DNA from: Petaurus breviceps papuanus
Taxonomy: Eukaryota > Chordata > Mammalia > Diprotodontia > Petauridae
Direction of reading: 5' to 3'
Length of the DNA: 64,000 nucleotides
Assembly: GCA_028583685.1 (NCBI GenBank)
Contig: JAMXIF010000077.1
Location: 11,512,586 to 11,576,585, forward strand
In this document: piece by piece, positions 33,520 through 44,879 of the stretch
How the letters are laid out: every line of letters begins with the position of its first letter
Numbering within the stretch: position 1 is the stretch's first letter
The notes under the pieces: generated by a model
Told to the model about the DNA's origin: nothing
The model's database searches: none
What the model saw: the letters and a program-made list of their open reading frames with translations, nothing else
Position numbers and translations under genes: made by a program

Positions 33520-34310
33520 TTTTGATTGATAGTTACCAGGATGCAGAGAAATACTGCAAAGATATTATATCTGGATTTTAGGAAGACATTTGACAAAGTC
33601 TTTTATGACATCCTTATGGACAAGATGGTGAAATGAGAGTTGGTTGAGAAAATAGTCAGGTTGATTCATAGCTGGTTGACCATCCTCAAAGAATGGTGAT
33701 TAATGGATCACTGTCAAACTGTTTGGATGACAAGTTGGACACAGAAATGAATATGAGAAGAGTAGCCTGAATTGCATTTTGGAAATTTTTACATCCAGTG
33801 ATCTCAAGTTTTTCACTGACATCAAATCAAATATTTTGAACATTGATATTATCCTGGCAACACTGGATGACTGAATCACAGAACATGATAATTTCAGGAG
33901 AATAACAGTTCTATGTGACAGAAGAGCAATAAAAAGATGCAAGATTAGTGTATGGAGACTAGAACATATTACTTCTGATTACTTGCATTATAAAATCAGT
34001 ATGAAATCATCAGGCAAATATATGATTGGAATGAGAGGTGGACAAGTTATTATATGGAGAGAGTAAAGGATATCAGGTACACAATTCACGTGTTGCACTT
34101 ATGCCTATAAACCATTAAATGACCCAAAAGAAGTATTTAAGGCATTGAGTAAGTCTTCCATGTAGTATTCATGGAAGACTATGCACAAGAATTCTACAGA
34201 CTGAGAAAGAATGGATAGGCTGTTATCTGTGCTGGTAAACATGGTATCAATTCACTATGTAGCCTTTGTATCATCCTCTGCCTTGGTGACTGCATCAAAA
34301 AACTAGGTGT
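33520..34310 (+). mobile_element. L3/CR1 LINE fragment (reverse-transcriptase region)
   Basis: 'tatctggattttaggaag', 'acatttgacaaagtc', 'catccttatggacaagatgg', 'ttgattcatagctggttg', 'gattaatggatcactgtc', 'tttttcactgacatc', 'ctggatgactgaatcac' follow the L3 ORF2 order; the first block encodes an LDFRKTFDKV-like RT stretch. Beyond about 33960 the match is weaker. Decayed. Confidence 0.75.
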
Positions 34311-34314
34311 CTAA

Positions 34315-34535
34315 TTAACAGCTAACATTTACATAGTATACACTACGTACCAGGCATTAGGCTCAGCATTTTAAAATTATTATCTATTTTGATCCTCACA
34401 ACAATTATGGAATGTAGGTGCTATTTTTATTCTGACATTTACAGATGAGGAAACTGAGGCAAAGATTGGTTAAGTGACTTGCCAAGGTTTACATAGTAAG
34501 TGTATGATGTCAGATTTGAACTCAGGTCTTCCTTT
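34315..34535 (-). mobile_element. Ther1/MIR CORE-SINE
   Basis: 'acagctaacatttacatag', 'tgatcctcacaacaattatg', 'tttacagatgaggaaactg', 'ttaagtgacttgccaagg', 'ttgaactcaggtcttcc': inverted Ther1, clear. Confidence 0.85.
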
Positions 34536-34730
34536 ATACACACACATGTGTATGCAGACACACATGAATACACACATATGTATATAGACATAAATTGGTA
34601 TACATGCATGCAACATATATATCATATATGCACGTGTATATATTCATACATGCCTGTAGATATATACCTTTACATACACACACACACATATATACACACA
34701 TACACACACACCCATCTGTGTGTTTGTGCA
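34536..34730. repeat. CA/TA-rich low-complexity tract
   Basis: ACACACA, CATATATA and GTATAC units for about 195 bases. The Cys/Val/Tyr/His-rich frames on both strands are compositional. Confidence 0.9.
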
Positions 34731-35120
34731 TGTATAGCCTTAGTCTCTCTCCTGAGCTTCAGTAGTATATAACCAAAAACTATTTGAAATTTAGATCTGG
34801 ATTGAGTCATAGACCTCTCAAATTCAATGTGTACAAAATAAAACTTGTTATTTTTATCCTCAAAGTTGCTCTTCTGAACTTTCATATTACTCTCAAAGAC
34901 TCCTCCACCCTTCCAGGCACTCAACTTAGTCACATTATCATTGCTGACTCTTTATTCTTTCATCTTATATATCCAATCTTTTTTTGTTTGGATTGGTTTG
35001 GTTTCCTCTCTAAGCCACCATTTATAACCATCCTCTTCTCTCTACTCACATTGACATTTTACTAGTTCAGGTCTTAATCACTTATCATATGGATTTCTCT
35101 TTTTAAAAAATAGTGAATTT
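34731..35120. other. Unassigned, perhaps an old LINE piece
   Basis: 'caaattcaatgtgtacaaaa' and 'cactcaacttagtcac' suggest an L2 5'-ward fragment on the plus strand ('aaaacttgttatttttatcc' and similar), but the match is too weak to name. Confidence 0.35.
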
Positions 35121-35124
35121 CATA

Positions 35125-35375
35125 CAGATAATAATAATGATAATAAAAACTGGCATTTATATGGTGCCTTAGGGTTTTCCAAGCATTTCAAATATGTTAA
35201 CTCATTTGATACAACATTGGGATTTAAATGCAATTAATTATCTCTATTTGACAGATGAGAAAAACACAGTTAAGTGACTTGCTTAGGGTCACACAGCTAG
35301 TAAATATCTGGAACTAAATTTGAATTCAGGTATTTCTGACTCCAGATTCAGTACTCTGTCCTCCATATTGTATAG
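35125..35375 (-). mobile_element. Ther1/MIR CORE-SINE
   Basis: 'ataataatgataataaaaac', 'tggcatttatatggtgcc', 'ttgacagatgagaaaaacac', 'taagtgacttgcttaggg', 'tcacacagctagtaaat': inverted and nearly full length. Confidence 0.85.
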
Positions 35376-35659
35376 TTGGTTAATTTTTTGTAATTTGCAT
35401 AAAACAAGAATGCTTTGTTAATTAATTAGATGGACAGTTAGACTGCATGGAGACCTCAATAGACCAGACTAATAGGTGAAATTTTATTATTTGATATTTG
35501 TAATGGAACAAAATTACACATTCTGATTTTAGGCAATCTTGCAGTTTTATAGGTGATTCCTGTATTGGGTGAAAGTTTGGACGAGATATCCTTTGTTATC
35601 CTTGACAGTTCTGGAGTTCTGAATTTATCATAGTACTTTGTACGGCACAGTAGAACAGA

Positions 35660-35975
35660 ATATAAAACCTGAATTGAGCCCTGGGCCTACTACTTACCAC
35701 CTGTGTGACCACTGGCAAGTCACACAGCCTGACAAGGTCTCTGTTTCCTCATCTTTTTTTTTTTCTTTTTTGCTTTTTGGAGGGCAGTTGGTGTTAAGTG
35801 ACTTGCCCAAGGTCACACAGCTAGTTTTTGTGTTAAGTGTCTGAGGTCGGATTTGAACCGGTGCTCTATTCACTGTGCCACCTAGCCGCCCTGTTCCCTC
35901 ATCTTTAAAATGAGAATCTCGAGCTGGAATACCTATCCATTCCCTTCCATCTCAAAGTCTATGTAATTTATGCCA
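35660..35975 (+). mobile_element. MIR-type SINE split by a younger SINE
   Basis: 'ccacctgtgtgaccactgg', 'caagtcacacagcctgac', 'tctgtttcctcatc' is interrupted and resumes at about 35892 with 'atctttaaaatgagaatc' and 'cattcccttccatctcaaag'. Confidence 0.75.
35757..35891 (-). mobile_element. WSINE-like tRNA-SINE, subfamily A
   Basis: Inverted: T-rich tail, 'gagggcagttggtgttaag', 'caaggtcacacagctag', 'ccacctagccgccc' head. About 20 bases near the B-box side are missing compared with the copy at 16465. Flanks TGTTTCCTCATCTTT (35742-35756) and TGTTCCCTCATCTTT (35892-35906) form a 15-bp duplication with one mismatch. Confidence 0.93.
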
Positions 35976-36079
35976 TCTTGATTTTCTTTTTGTTTTTCCC
36001 CTTACAGTTTTGAGTTTACTTACCCAAGATATACTAAATAATTAAATGATTATTTGAATATCTTAAAATACAATATTAA

Positions 36080-36175
36080 GAGTAATAACAATAATGATAA
36101 TGCTGCTGGTGATGGTATTTATATAGTGTTGCAAGTTTTACAATCTGCTTTATATATTTTATCTCATTTGATTGA
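36080..36175 (-). mobile_element. Ther1/MIR 3' fragment
   Basis: 'ataacaataatgataatg', 'tttatatagtgttgcaag', 'tttatctcatttgattg': inverted Ther1 3' part only. Confidence 0.65.
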
Positions 36176-36179
36176 AACA

Positions 36180-37005
36180 ACTATTCCTGGAGCCCAGAGC
36201 CTCTTCAAAGGGAATAAAAGGTGGGAGTTAAAAGATCAAAGTGCTTTTGGAGATGCTAAGTCAAATGTCCTTTCTAGCTAATGGAAAATCAAATAAATAG
36301 TTTATTTTCACTTGCCTTTGAACTTGATAACCTTAAACAGGCTAGAAGAATTTGTTATGGTTTTCTTCAACTAGAAGTTTTCACTTTTCCAGCCCAGACA
36401 GAATGGAAATTTTCATCACTGAGAAGCGAGAGGCCTTTCTGACTCATCCAGTCCCTACATTGTCCAATGAACAGAGGAAAATGTCCTTTCAAAACACCAT
36501 TCCTCATTTCCAACAAGCTGTAGCATTTCATCTTCCCCCTGTAACTAAGGCAAAAGCTCGTATAGGTTATGGTCATCAATCAAGCAGCCTGTTAAAAAGT
36601 TGCTCCTATTTTAACTACACTAGAAATTCTCATTTAGAGGACTCAGTTCAGTGAGCCAGATCAATCCATAATAATACAGCCATCATGACCTTTATCTTTA
36701 TTTTCCTCTTTCGAAAATGTAATATAAACATAAATAAAAGAGAAAACATTCCACATAAAGCTAACTGTCTTTGCGGTAGGCTTTTGTCAGTACATTTTCA
36801 GTAACAAAGACTTGAATCTTTTTCAGCAACTTGTATATACTTTTTAGTCAGACTTGACAGGGTGTGATGGGGTCTGATTGTGTGTATTTCTGTGTGTACC
36901 TGCATGTGCTGCCATATATCTTAATGTATGGGGTGGGGTGGGGGGGGATAAGAGGGAAGTTATTTGTTGCTCTGGAATTCCAAATTGGAGTAATGAAATA
37001 TCCCC
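36180..37005. other. Repeat-free stretch, unassigned
   Basis: Over 800 bases with no recognised repeat except a G/T-rich patch near 36925-36952. A plus-strand frame at 36352-36654 (100 codons) has no identifiable domain. Candidate for conserved noncoding DNA. Confidence 0.45.
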
Positions 37006-37009
37006 ACAA

Positions 37010-37155
37010 AGTGCAAGCAGTACTAGTTCTACAGTCAGATGGCCTGGATTCAAGATCAAGTTGCATCTTCTTTGCTTATTGCCTATGTCTTCTTGGGCAA
37101 GATGAAGTGGTCAATCTACATTATCTTTGAGTTCCCTCCTTGCTCTAATTCAATA
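37010..37155 (+). mobile_element. MIR-type SINE
   Basis: 'gtcagatggcctggattc', 'gtcttcttgggcaagatg', 'atctttgagttccctcc': diverged SINE with CR1-like tail. Confidence 0.55.
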
Positions 37156-37289
37156 ACCTTCTAACTGGAAAATTAATTATAAGTGATTGTATAGGTGCAA
37201 TTATAATGAAAAAAATAGAACTGGTTATATTGAGAAGAAGGTTATACAGTCTGACTAGCATGAGAGTATGAAAGCTTTTAACCCATCTT

Positions 37290-37550
37290 TAATTAATGAG
37301 TATTTTACAAAGCATTTATTAACTGCCTACTATGTCCCAGATACCATTTTAGAACATGAGTTCCTGCAAGTTAGGGTTTTTTTTTGTTTGTTTTCATTTG
37401 GAGTGTGTGTGTGCTTCTTTGTATCGACAATTCTTAGGATGTTAATAGCAAGTACCTCATGAATCCTATTGACAAGGATGAGGATGATGTTGAAGACAAC
37501 AACACTGAAGATATAAATGCAATCAAGTCTGTCCCCCAAGAGTTTACATT
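37290..37550 (-). mobile_element. L2 3' end, minus
   Basis: 'aagcatttattaactgcc', 'tactatgtcccagatacc' then, after a T/G-rich insert, 'tcccccaagagtttacattc': inverted L2. Confidence 0.65.
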
Positions 37551-37554
37551 CAAA

Positions 37555-38010
37555 AAGGAGAAATCAGCACACAAAGAAGAACAAAATTTGGAAAGCAAAA
37601 ATGCAGCAAGGCTTGAAGATAGTAGAGAAGTGACTTGGTGCACTGGGGACTGGGTGCAAAAAAAGAAAGGTTTATCAATCAGAGCTCCAAGTTCAAGGAG
37701 TCTGATTTGTTTTGGAAGGTGATAGAGTTGGACTGCAGTCAATATGACTTAGGAAGTGAAATTGGACTAGAAGGAGCCAAAAGTCAATTGAATAACTGCC
37801 TAGTACCCTGAGGAGGCAAGGGTAGCCCTGACTGGGGTCAGACACTTTTAAATCATGACTGACTTGGGGCAAAGGACAAAGGAAGAGTGGAAGAAGGTAA
37901 AGAATGGAAGGTAATATAATTTCAATCAATGTTGCCTTTTTAAAAAACTAGAACCAGCCCTATCATTAAGAAAAGAACAAAAGCAAGAAGTGTAGTTCAA
38001 AGAATTCCAT
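37555..38010. other. Unassigned sequence
   Basis: Purine-rich and possibly a continuation of inverted L2 ('ggtgatagagttggactg'), but not secure. Confidence 0.4.
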
Positions 38011-38014
38011 ATAT

Positions 38015-38285
38015 TCTCTTTAAGGAGGTTTCCCAGGGTAACCTCATCGTTTCCAACCTAGATTTCATCATTCTTTCATCCTGCAAGATCATATCAACCT
38101 ACAAACTCCCAACTCCAAGTATCCTCTTCAGCTTCTTTCATGTGTTGTCTTCCTCTATTAGATTTTGAAAACTTCAAGAGTATGGATTGTCTTTTGCCTT
38201 TATATTTTTAGCATATCATTAGCATTGTGTGGCACATGGTAGGTATTTAGAAATGTTCATTTATTAACTGACTTTTCTAACTTTA
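38015..38285 (+). mobile_element. L2 3' end
   Basis: 'ctgcaagatcatatcaacc', 'gtgttgtcttcctctatt', 'gtgtggcacatggtaggt', 'tgttcatttattaactgac': L2 terminus. Confidence 0.7.
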
Positions 38286-38554
38286 AATCTATGATAATAT
38301 GGCCTCCTCATCATGCATTCATTCAAAATTGTTTACCAAGTACCTACCATCATCCAATCACTATTTGTAGGAAATAAAGCATAGACAAATACGTTTGATT
38401 TTGGCTTGACCTATCCTCAGTGAAGCTATGATGAATTTTTAAATTTTCCTCTTTTTTTCTTGGCTTTCACTAACCATCATTTTGATAAACTTATAGAATT
38501 TTCCTAGGAATTTACAGGAACTACCTATAGTTTGCAGCCTCTGTTCTTTTTCTT

Positions 38555-38690
38555 ATTATTTATGTATTCATTTTGTAATTAGTTTGTTTGTTCATTAACT
38601 TATTTACTCATGTATTTGGTTACTCATGTATTCATTGATTCATTCATTTGTTCGTCCGCTTATTTATTTGTTTGTTTAATCAGGCTACAT
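38555..38690. repeat. Degenerate ATTCATTTGTTT tandem repeat
   Basis: Repeated TTTATT, TTCATT, GTTTGTTT and ACTCATGTATT units over about 130 bases with no fixed period. It looks like an old tetranucleotide array. Confidence 0.7.
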
Positions 38691-39210
38691 ATTCTCCTTC
38701 ACAGGATGTCAGGTCTTATTTTCCATGGCTTTTCAAATATTACTAATAGCAGTTTAGCCAAACACCCAAAGATGACTTTTTAAAAAATGATTTTTCTACT
38801 GTAAAAGTCAATCTTTCAGCAGTGAAAAGCAAAGCAAAGGAAAAATTGGGGAAGCTCTTCATTCTCCTTGTTATCATCATTCCATCCACCTACAACAATG
38901 ATCTTATCATGGCTTTGATCTTTCGCTTTCCCAAAAAATATGAGAAATCAAAGTAAAAGATTTATTAGTTATCTTTAACTTTCTTTACCAAACTCAGTTC
39001 ATTTCAAGTTTTAGCTCATCTGATGTGATTTTTATAAGTTCACGCAATTCATTCATACTTTCCTATCTGCCTTTGATTCCATTTCATGTATATGTCATTT
39101 TAAAAACATTTAAATAAGTTGGTAGTTCCTTGTGCATCCACACCAAACTGCAGCCTTTATGCAATCAAAAAATGTGAAGAAATATTTTGTTTTTTTTAAC
39201 TTCCCTGAAA
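38691..39210. other. Unassigned sequence
   Basis: No recognised repeat or coding signal. Confidence 0.45.
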
Positions 39211-39214
39211 GTTC

Positions 39215-39335
39215 CATTGTGGGGTTAGGCAAAGTATTCAACCTCTCTGGGTCATAATTTCCTCATCTTTCTAACTAGGAGGCTGAAATCAATGGTGTTT
39301 AAGTTTTTGCAACTTTAAATCTATAATCTTATCAC
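39215..39335 (+). mobile_element. MIR-type SINE, 3' part
   Basis: 'attcaacctctctgggtc', 'ataatttcctcatctttc', 'caactttaaatctataatc'. Confidence 0.55.
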
Positions 39336-39339
39336 CTGT

Positions 39340-39530
39340 CTTTGATTTGAATTCTACATTGATTGTTTAGAGTGTTTCCTGTATAAAGCTTGTTTGTATA
39401 TAGTTGCTTATGTGTTATCTCCCATATTAGAGTGTTAGATGGTAACCTTTCCTTTTCTTTGTGTCCTCAACCCTCAACAAAGTGCCTGGCATATAGAATA
39501 TGCTTAACAAATATATATTGACTGGCATAC
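39340..39530 (+). mobile_element. L2 3' end
   Basis: 'gtttgtatatagttgctta', 'tctcccatattagagtg', 'aagtgcctggcatatagaa', 'aacaaatatatattgac'. Confidence 0.75.
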
Positions 39531-40460
39531 TGTTGTGGACCGTAACTTTCATGAATATATACTGTCTTATGTCATGCTGGATATTAATAATGAGGTGGTT
39601 GTCAAATAAAGTTGTATCTATTGCTTCATTTTTTTATGTTTCATCCTCTCAGGTACTGTTGCGCAATCTTGATATAGGAATGGGAAACACATAATTGGAG
39701 CATTTTTATCTAAGAAGTTTTCAAAATTTTTCTATCAGAACTACTTTATATTCTTAAAATTATTAAGGACCTCTCCTTAACTAAGGTTAAATATTAAATC
39801 TATACATATTTACTTTAGTGAAAAATATAACTAATGATTTCTGAAATCTTTATTCATGAATTCTTTTAAAATAATAATATTAAGCTCACTATGCCTTAAC
39901 ATATGTAATATTTTAATAAGTATATTTTCAAAAATTGGTGATAAGAGAGGTAGGGAATCAGAGAAGTAATGATTATTAGGAAGGGGAGGTAACAGGGAAG
40001 CAGATAATTCATTCATTGGGAATTGGATTCAGGGTCAGGTTCCTAGAAAGACTAATGGGGTAAAACAGGAATCCTTGAGGAACTGGTTTACTTGGAGAGG
40101 AGCAAGCCAAAAGGCAAAAACAAAGGTTAGCAGTTACTGGAACCAGTTAGATTATGGAGCTTTATGGCAAGATGCCTGTTACTGGTAATGAATAGATATA
40201 TTAGACTTAGGGGAGGATGATTCCTAGAGTCCACAGTAACTCTAAACCTTCAAGGTAGGGATAAATGGTCCTAGCTGCTCAAGTTAGAGGGATATTGTGA
40301 CAGAAGGCCTGTCAGACTCATTATACTAAAATGAACTAATAAGGCACTGTGGTCAGGGAAAAAAAACTCATTGAAAATATTTCCTCTGTATGTTTTATTT
40401 TTTTAAGAGAGTACTAAAGAATCTGTGGAAGTTGAAGAAACACAAGACAAACAAAAAACA
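39531..40460. other. Unassigned sequence
   Basis: About 900 AT-rich bases, no recognised family. Confidence 0.45.
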
Positions 40461-40464
40461 ACTT

Positions 40465-40595
40465 GCTATACCTGTGTGACCTTTGCCAAATCAGTTAACT
40501 TTCCTTGACCTTGATTTCTCCATCTGTAAAATGAGACTTTTGGGTTAGACAGCCTCCAAGGTTCCTTCCTATTCTAAATTAATCATCCTCTGATG
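40465..40595 (+). mobile_element. MIR-type SINE with CR1-like tail
   Basis: 'cctgtgtgacctttgcc', 'tctccatctgtaaaatgag', 'tccaaggttccttcctatt', 'ctaaattaatcatcc'. Confidence 0.7.
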
Positions 40596-40599
40596 TTAA

Positions 40600-40690
40600 T
40601 AAAATTCATTATTAGAATAAAATTTTATTTTAATTCTAATAATATTCATTCCATCTAATTCTAATAATATTCACTATTAGAATACAATTT
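40600..40690. repeat. Local inverted and direct repeats
   Basis: ATTATTAGAAT (40608-40618) pairs with ATTCTAATAAT (40633-40643). The 17-mer AATTCTAATAATATTCA occurs at 40632-40648 and again at 40657-40673, followed by another CTATTAGAAT. This is an AT-rich cluster able to form a cruciform. Confidence 0.85.
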
Positions 40691-40699
40691 TATTCAAAA

Positions 40700-40880
40700 T
40701 AAAATCATTTACATGTGCTTACATTTGTGTAGCACTCCTAGATTTTACCAGAATCCTGTGAAGTAGGAAGCACAAGCATTTTTATGCCCATTTCACAAAT
40801 AAGGAACCCAAGATTCAGAGATGTTAAAATTCTGGCTCATAGCCATAAACCTAGTTATCAATCAAACTGAGCTTATGAGA
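40700..40880 (-). mobile_element. MIR/Ther1 SINE
   Basis: 'acatttgtgtagcactcc', 'tatgcccatttcacaaat', 'aaggaacccaagattcag': inverted and diverged. Confidence 0.6.
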
Positions 40881-40943
40881 TATGTTTTTAGAGTTATTTA
40901 CCACAGTTTCAGCAAGACTTCACTCCATTTCTTTTGGTGGTGG

Positions 40944-41188
40944 TGTTGTTCAGTCTTTTCAGTAGTTTTCTGATATTTTGTGATGCCATTTGGGGTTTTC
41001 TTGGCAAAGATACTGGAGTGGCTTGCCTTTTCCATCTCAACTCATTTTGCAAATGAAGAAACTGAGGCAAACAAGGTTAAGTGACTTGTCCAAGGTCATA
41101 CAGTTTGTAAGTGTCTGAAGTCACATTTGAACTCAGATCTTCCTGACTGTAGACCTAGGCTCTATCCTCTGAGCCATCTAGCTGCCCC
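40944..41188 (-). mobile_element. MAR1-type CORE-SINE
   Basis: 'gttgttcagtcttttcag', 'ttggggttttcttggc', 'actggagtggcttgcc', 'gaagaaactgaggcaaac', 'taagtgacttgtccaagg', 'gaactcagatcttcctg', 'gagccatctagctgcccc': nearly full length, inverted. Confidence 0.92.
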
Positions 41189-41239
41189 TCCATTTCTTTA
41201 GTGCAGTTATATTCAGCCAAATTTTGGTGAAGAAAAATG

Positions 41240-41395
41240 TGTAGCATTTAAGAAGTTTAATGCTTAAAAGGTGTTTTACATATAATCTCACCACAGCCCT
41301 GTAAAGCAGGAGGAATTATTTTTGTAAATGAAAAAAAAAAGGCAGAAAGAGGTAAAGTGTGTCTGAAGCAGAATTCAGTTTCAGTTCTTCTTTAT
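41240..41395 (-). mobile_element. MIR/Ther1 fragment
   Basis: 'gtgttttacatataatctc', 'accacagccctgtaaag', 'gaattcagtttcag': inverted. Confidence 0.55.
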
Positions 41396-41544
41396 TTTAT
41401 GTCTAAGCACAACCTAAGGATCTGCTTGTTTGTTTTAATTTGTTTGGTTTTGTTTTGCTTAGTTTTGATCTTCCTTAGTATGTGGAATTCCTATTGTTCT
41501 ATAAGTATTGAACTATAGGTACTGGACTAAAGCTGACTTTGGTA

Positions 41545-41945
41545 AATGGACTAGATCTTATCATCATTAGTTTACAGATGGAAGGGGCCTCAGGAGCCTT
41601 ATTGTTCAGCCTCCTTTAAGATAATTGAGCCCCAGGAGATTTAAATGATTTACCTAAAGCTCCATAGAGAGTAAGCATCAATCACAATCAATCAAGAAGC
41701 ATTAAGATCCTCCAATGTGGCACTATACTGGGGGTTATGAATACAAAGATTAAAAAAAATACTAAGTAGTCATTGTTTACAAAGAACTTGAACTTTTTCA
41801 AGAGGTAGAAATTCAGATGTTCTGACAACAAAAGACATCTTTCTATGGTAGAGCTCTAACTTCATGACTTGTCCAGGGTCACACAGCTATTAAGTGGCAA
41901 AAGTAAAATTCTTCCCCAGGTCTTTCTGATTCAAAGCATGGGAAA
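41545..41945 (-). mobile_element. MIR-type SINE, L2 3' end and MIR-type SINE
   Basis: Three inverted pieces in a row: SINE 3' part ('cagatggaaggggcctcag'), L2 end at about 41690-41800 ('aatcaatcaagaagcatt'), and SINE 5' part ('cttgtccagggtcacacag', 'cccaggtctttctgattc'). Possibly an L2 end inserted within one SINE. Confidence 0.55.
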
Positions 41946-41949
41946 TCAT

Positions 41950-42350
41950 TGTGGATATGCATCAAAGAATCTTTTTAGTGTAAGATGTAAAAAAGAAAAT
42001 AATGTAATTGAATGTGTTGACCCACAAGTGACATTCCACTCTCTCTAATACTTTTACATTCTAAAAAAACTAATTATTAACCAGGTAGAGATACTAACTG
42101 TTGGAAATGAAGGAAACATAAAAGGAATATAAAATACAGATATTATAGTGAATGATTTTTAAGGAATGGGAACCCTACTTACAGAGTATATCCCTGCCTA
42201 GCAATCTACCTTTAATTCTACTGTTTACTTCTTACGAATACAGATTCTCTAAAATCTAAAAGTCTTTTTATTAAGGTTGTCATGGGTTGGGGCTAAAGTG
42301 GTATAATAGCTACAAAGGCATTAACTGGTATTTGTATATGAAGATTGCTT
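41950..42350. other. Unassigned sequence
   Basis: AT-rich, no recognised repeat. Confidence 0.45.
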
Positions 42351-42354
42351 TACA

Positions 42355-43300
42355 TTTGTCAGTATATCAGTCAATTAGCCAACATTTATTAAGTGATTAC
42401 TATGTTCTAGGCACTGTCCTAAGCACTAGCATTATAAAGAAAGGGGGGAAAAGACAGTGCCCTCCAGGAACTCTCATTCTTATGGAGAAAGAATGCATGC
42501 TGATAATTATATAACTATACTATTCCATAATATTCATATGTACATATTGTATATGTATGTATAAAGTATCTTTAGTTTAAGTGACTGGTACCTCTTGAGG
42601 ATAAAAGTGGAATTTGAGCTAAGCATTAAGGAAAGAAAGGGATCCCAGGATTAGCTGGCATAGAGAGAAAGCATTCCAAGTATTGAAGACAGCCAGTTCA
42701 AAATCACAGAATCAGGAGATGGAGTAGTTTGCTAACGGAACTCTAAGAAGGCTAGTACATGCAGTGGAGTGAAGAATAACAAGACTGGAAACATTGGAAG
42801 CAGACAGGCTGTGAAGGACTTTAGATATCAAGAAAAGATTGCATATTGGGTCCTGGAAGTAATAGGTAGCCACTGGTATTTATTGAATTAGTTTAGGAGA
42901 GTTACATGGTCAGACTTTCTCAATAGGAAAATTATTTTTGCACCTGAAATGAGGACAGTTTGAAGTAGGGTGAGAATTGAGGCATGAAGACCAAGCAGAA
43001 GGCTATTAATATTCTAGATGTGAAGTGATGAAGGTCTGTATTAAGGTAGTGCCATTTGAGAGTGAAAAGGTGATAGATATGAGGAATATTGTGAAACTAT
43101 AAATAACAAGACATGGCAGCAGAACGTATATACGGAATCAATGTAAGTGAGCAGTTGAGGATGACATCTACCTTGGTGAGCCTGGATAAATGGGAGGAAG
43201 ACAGTACCCTCAACAGTGATAGAGAAACAGAAAATAAATGGGATTTAGAGGAACGATAAAGAGCTCTGAATGTTTTAGATGCATACAGGAACATTTCATT
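42355..43300 (-). mobile_element. L2 LINE, minus, about 0.95 kb
   Basis: Inverted L2: 'acatttattaagtgattac', 'ttctaggcactgtcctaag', 'gaatttgagctaagcatta', 'aagcattccaagtattgaag', 'ggtcctggaagtaatagg', 'ggctattaatattctag', 'gtgagcagttgaggatgac', 'accttggtgagcctggat'. It reaches into the ORF2 end. Confidence 0.85.
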
Positions 43301-43604
43301 ACATTCTAAAAATTATAAAGTATTCTGTTTGGCATTTAGAGCACTATGCAAAATGAATGTCTCTGCAACTTAACAGTCCAGTTATACTAGCCTTCTTTCT
43401 ATTCCTCACACACAACTCTCAATCTGATATTTTCATATCTTTATACTAGCTGACACGAGGCCTGGAATTTTGTTCCACTACTCCTCTGCTTCTTGGACTG
43501 AGTTTGCTTTAAGAATTAGCTCAATTATAGCCTTCTACAGGAGGTTTTTCATACCCCCTCCCCATAGCTTGTAGTGCTTTCCCTTCCAAGGTTACCTTGC
43601 ATCA

Positions 43605-43772
43605 TTTCATACAAGATTATGTGGTCTAATGGATAGCAACCCGGACTTGGAAACACAAATACTTGAGTTTTAATCCTGCCTCAGTTTATCAGCTGTATTT
43701 CCACTGGCAAGTCAGTTCATGAGTCCTAACCTTGGTTTCCATATCTTTAAAATTGTGATTGCAAGAACACCA

Positions 43773-43814
<42 letters not shown>

Positions 43815-43930
43815 TAATGTGGTTTTGGTGAGTGCCCAGACCACCTGAAATTATATTGTTACCAATGTAAAGTATGTAAATTTTATTTCATTTTATATTT
43901 GGAAACCTTAGATTACTATGTAATTTTCTT
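43605..43930 (+). mobile_element. MIR-type SINE with (GT)n array
   Basis: 'gtctaatggatagcaacc', 'gagttttaatcctgcctc', 'ccactggcaagtcagttc', 'ggtttccatatctttaaaa', then a GT dinucleotide array (about 43777-43812). It sits in the L2 around it. Confidence 0.6.
43777..43812. repeat. (GT)n microsatellite
   Basis: About 18 uninterrupted GT units, a likely polymorphic marker. Confidence 0.95.
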
Positions 43931-44309
43931 GTTCCTATTATTTGCTTCTTATAGATCTGTATATATTTATATTGTCTCTCTTATTAAAATGGAAGGTTTT
44001 TGAGGGCAAGTAGTTGTTTCTTTTTGTTTTTCTATTTCCAGCACCTAAAATTGAGCCAGGCAAATTGTAGATGATTTATAAATGTTTGTCAATTGATTGT
44101 TTGGTTGTTTGTAAACCAAGGACTACATATACTTCTTCTCTAAAGACCTTATGTGAGGAACTTTTTGTCCATGGAGGCTATTGTCAAATCAGATGGAGTT
44201 AACAAATGAAATAATGTTAAAGTCAGTATCAGAAATCAACAATCATGTATTGTCTACTGTTCTGCAGTTTTATTTTCGTGATTAATCTCTGTTCTAGAGA
44301 GAGCTGAGC

Positions 44310-44410
44310 TTTTGAACTATATATGTCTATATGTGTATATGTATGTATATACTGTATTATGTATATATACATATACATTGACACATGTGTGTGAATATGG
44401 GTTTATATCT
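44310..44410. repeat. TA/TG-rich low-complexity tract
   Basis: TATATG, GTATAC and ACATGTG units, about 100 bases. Confidence 0.8.
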
Positions 44411-44554
44411 ATATAAAGCATATGAATATATCTATTTCTAGTGTATTAATCTAACTCCCATTAACCTTCAAACCTAAGTTTAATATGAATACTGCCTACC
44501 ATCAAGTACTTCACTTCATTTCCACCAGCAGATAACTCACTGGATTGCACAGAC

Positions 44555-44870
44555 AGGATAAAAATTGATTTTGACAGGCTACCACATTTAGAATAAATTG
44601 GGGAAGATGGAATTTCATATGGATAAATGTAATGTCTTATACTTTGATTTAAACAATCAACTTGACCATAGATTCAAGATAACAGAGTGTATGGTTAGAT
44701 AGAAGTTTGATTTTGTATTTTTTTGAAAGAAAGAACAAAAGGGAAGATCCAGAGGTTTCAGTTAAATAGGAGGCAATGGTGTGATATGGCAGGCAGTGAA
44801 AGCTACCACAATTACAACAATGATAACAAACTTTTCTTATACTCTGCAGTCTCAAGTTAATATATGTCAC
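44555..44870 (+). mobile_element. L3/CR1 LINE fragment
   Basis: 'gattttgacaggctacc', 'atatggataaatgtaatg', 'tcttatactttgattta', 'aacaatcaacttgacc', 'gtgtgatatggcaggcag': L3 ORF2 order, diverged. Confidence 0.7.
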
Positions 44871-44879
44871 CTTGCTTCC

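Larger units (their letters stand above)
43310..44100 (+). mobile_element. L2 LINE 3' part, split by a SINE
   Basis: 'actatgcaaaatgaatgtc', 'ctagccttctttctattcc', 'gaattagctcaattatagc' then, after the SINE (43605-43930), 'tcttattaaaatggaagg', 'tttttgagggcaagtagt', 'agatgatttataaatgtttg'. Head to head with the minus L2 before it. Confidence 0.75.

Noticed and set aside
34500-34772. 90-codon His/Thr/Tyr-rich frame
   Set aside because: Spans a CA/TA microsatellite; no conserved motif.
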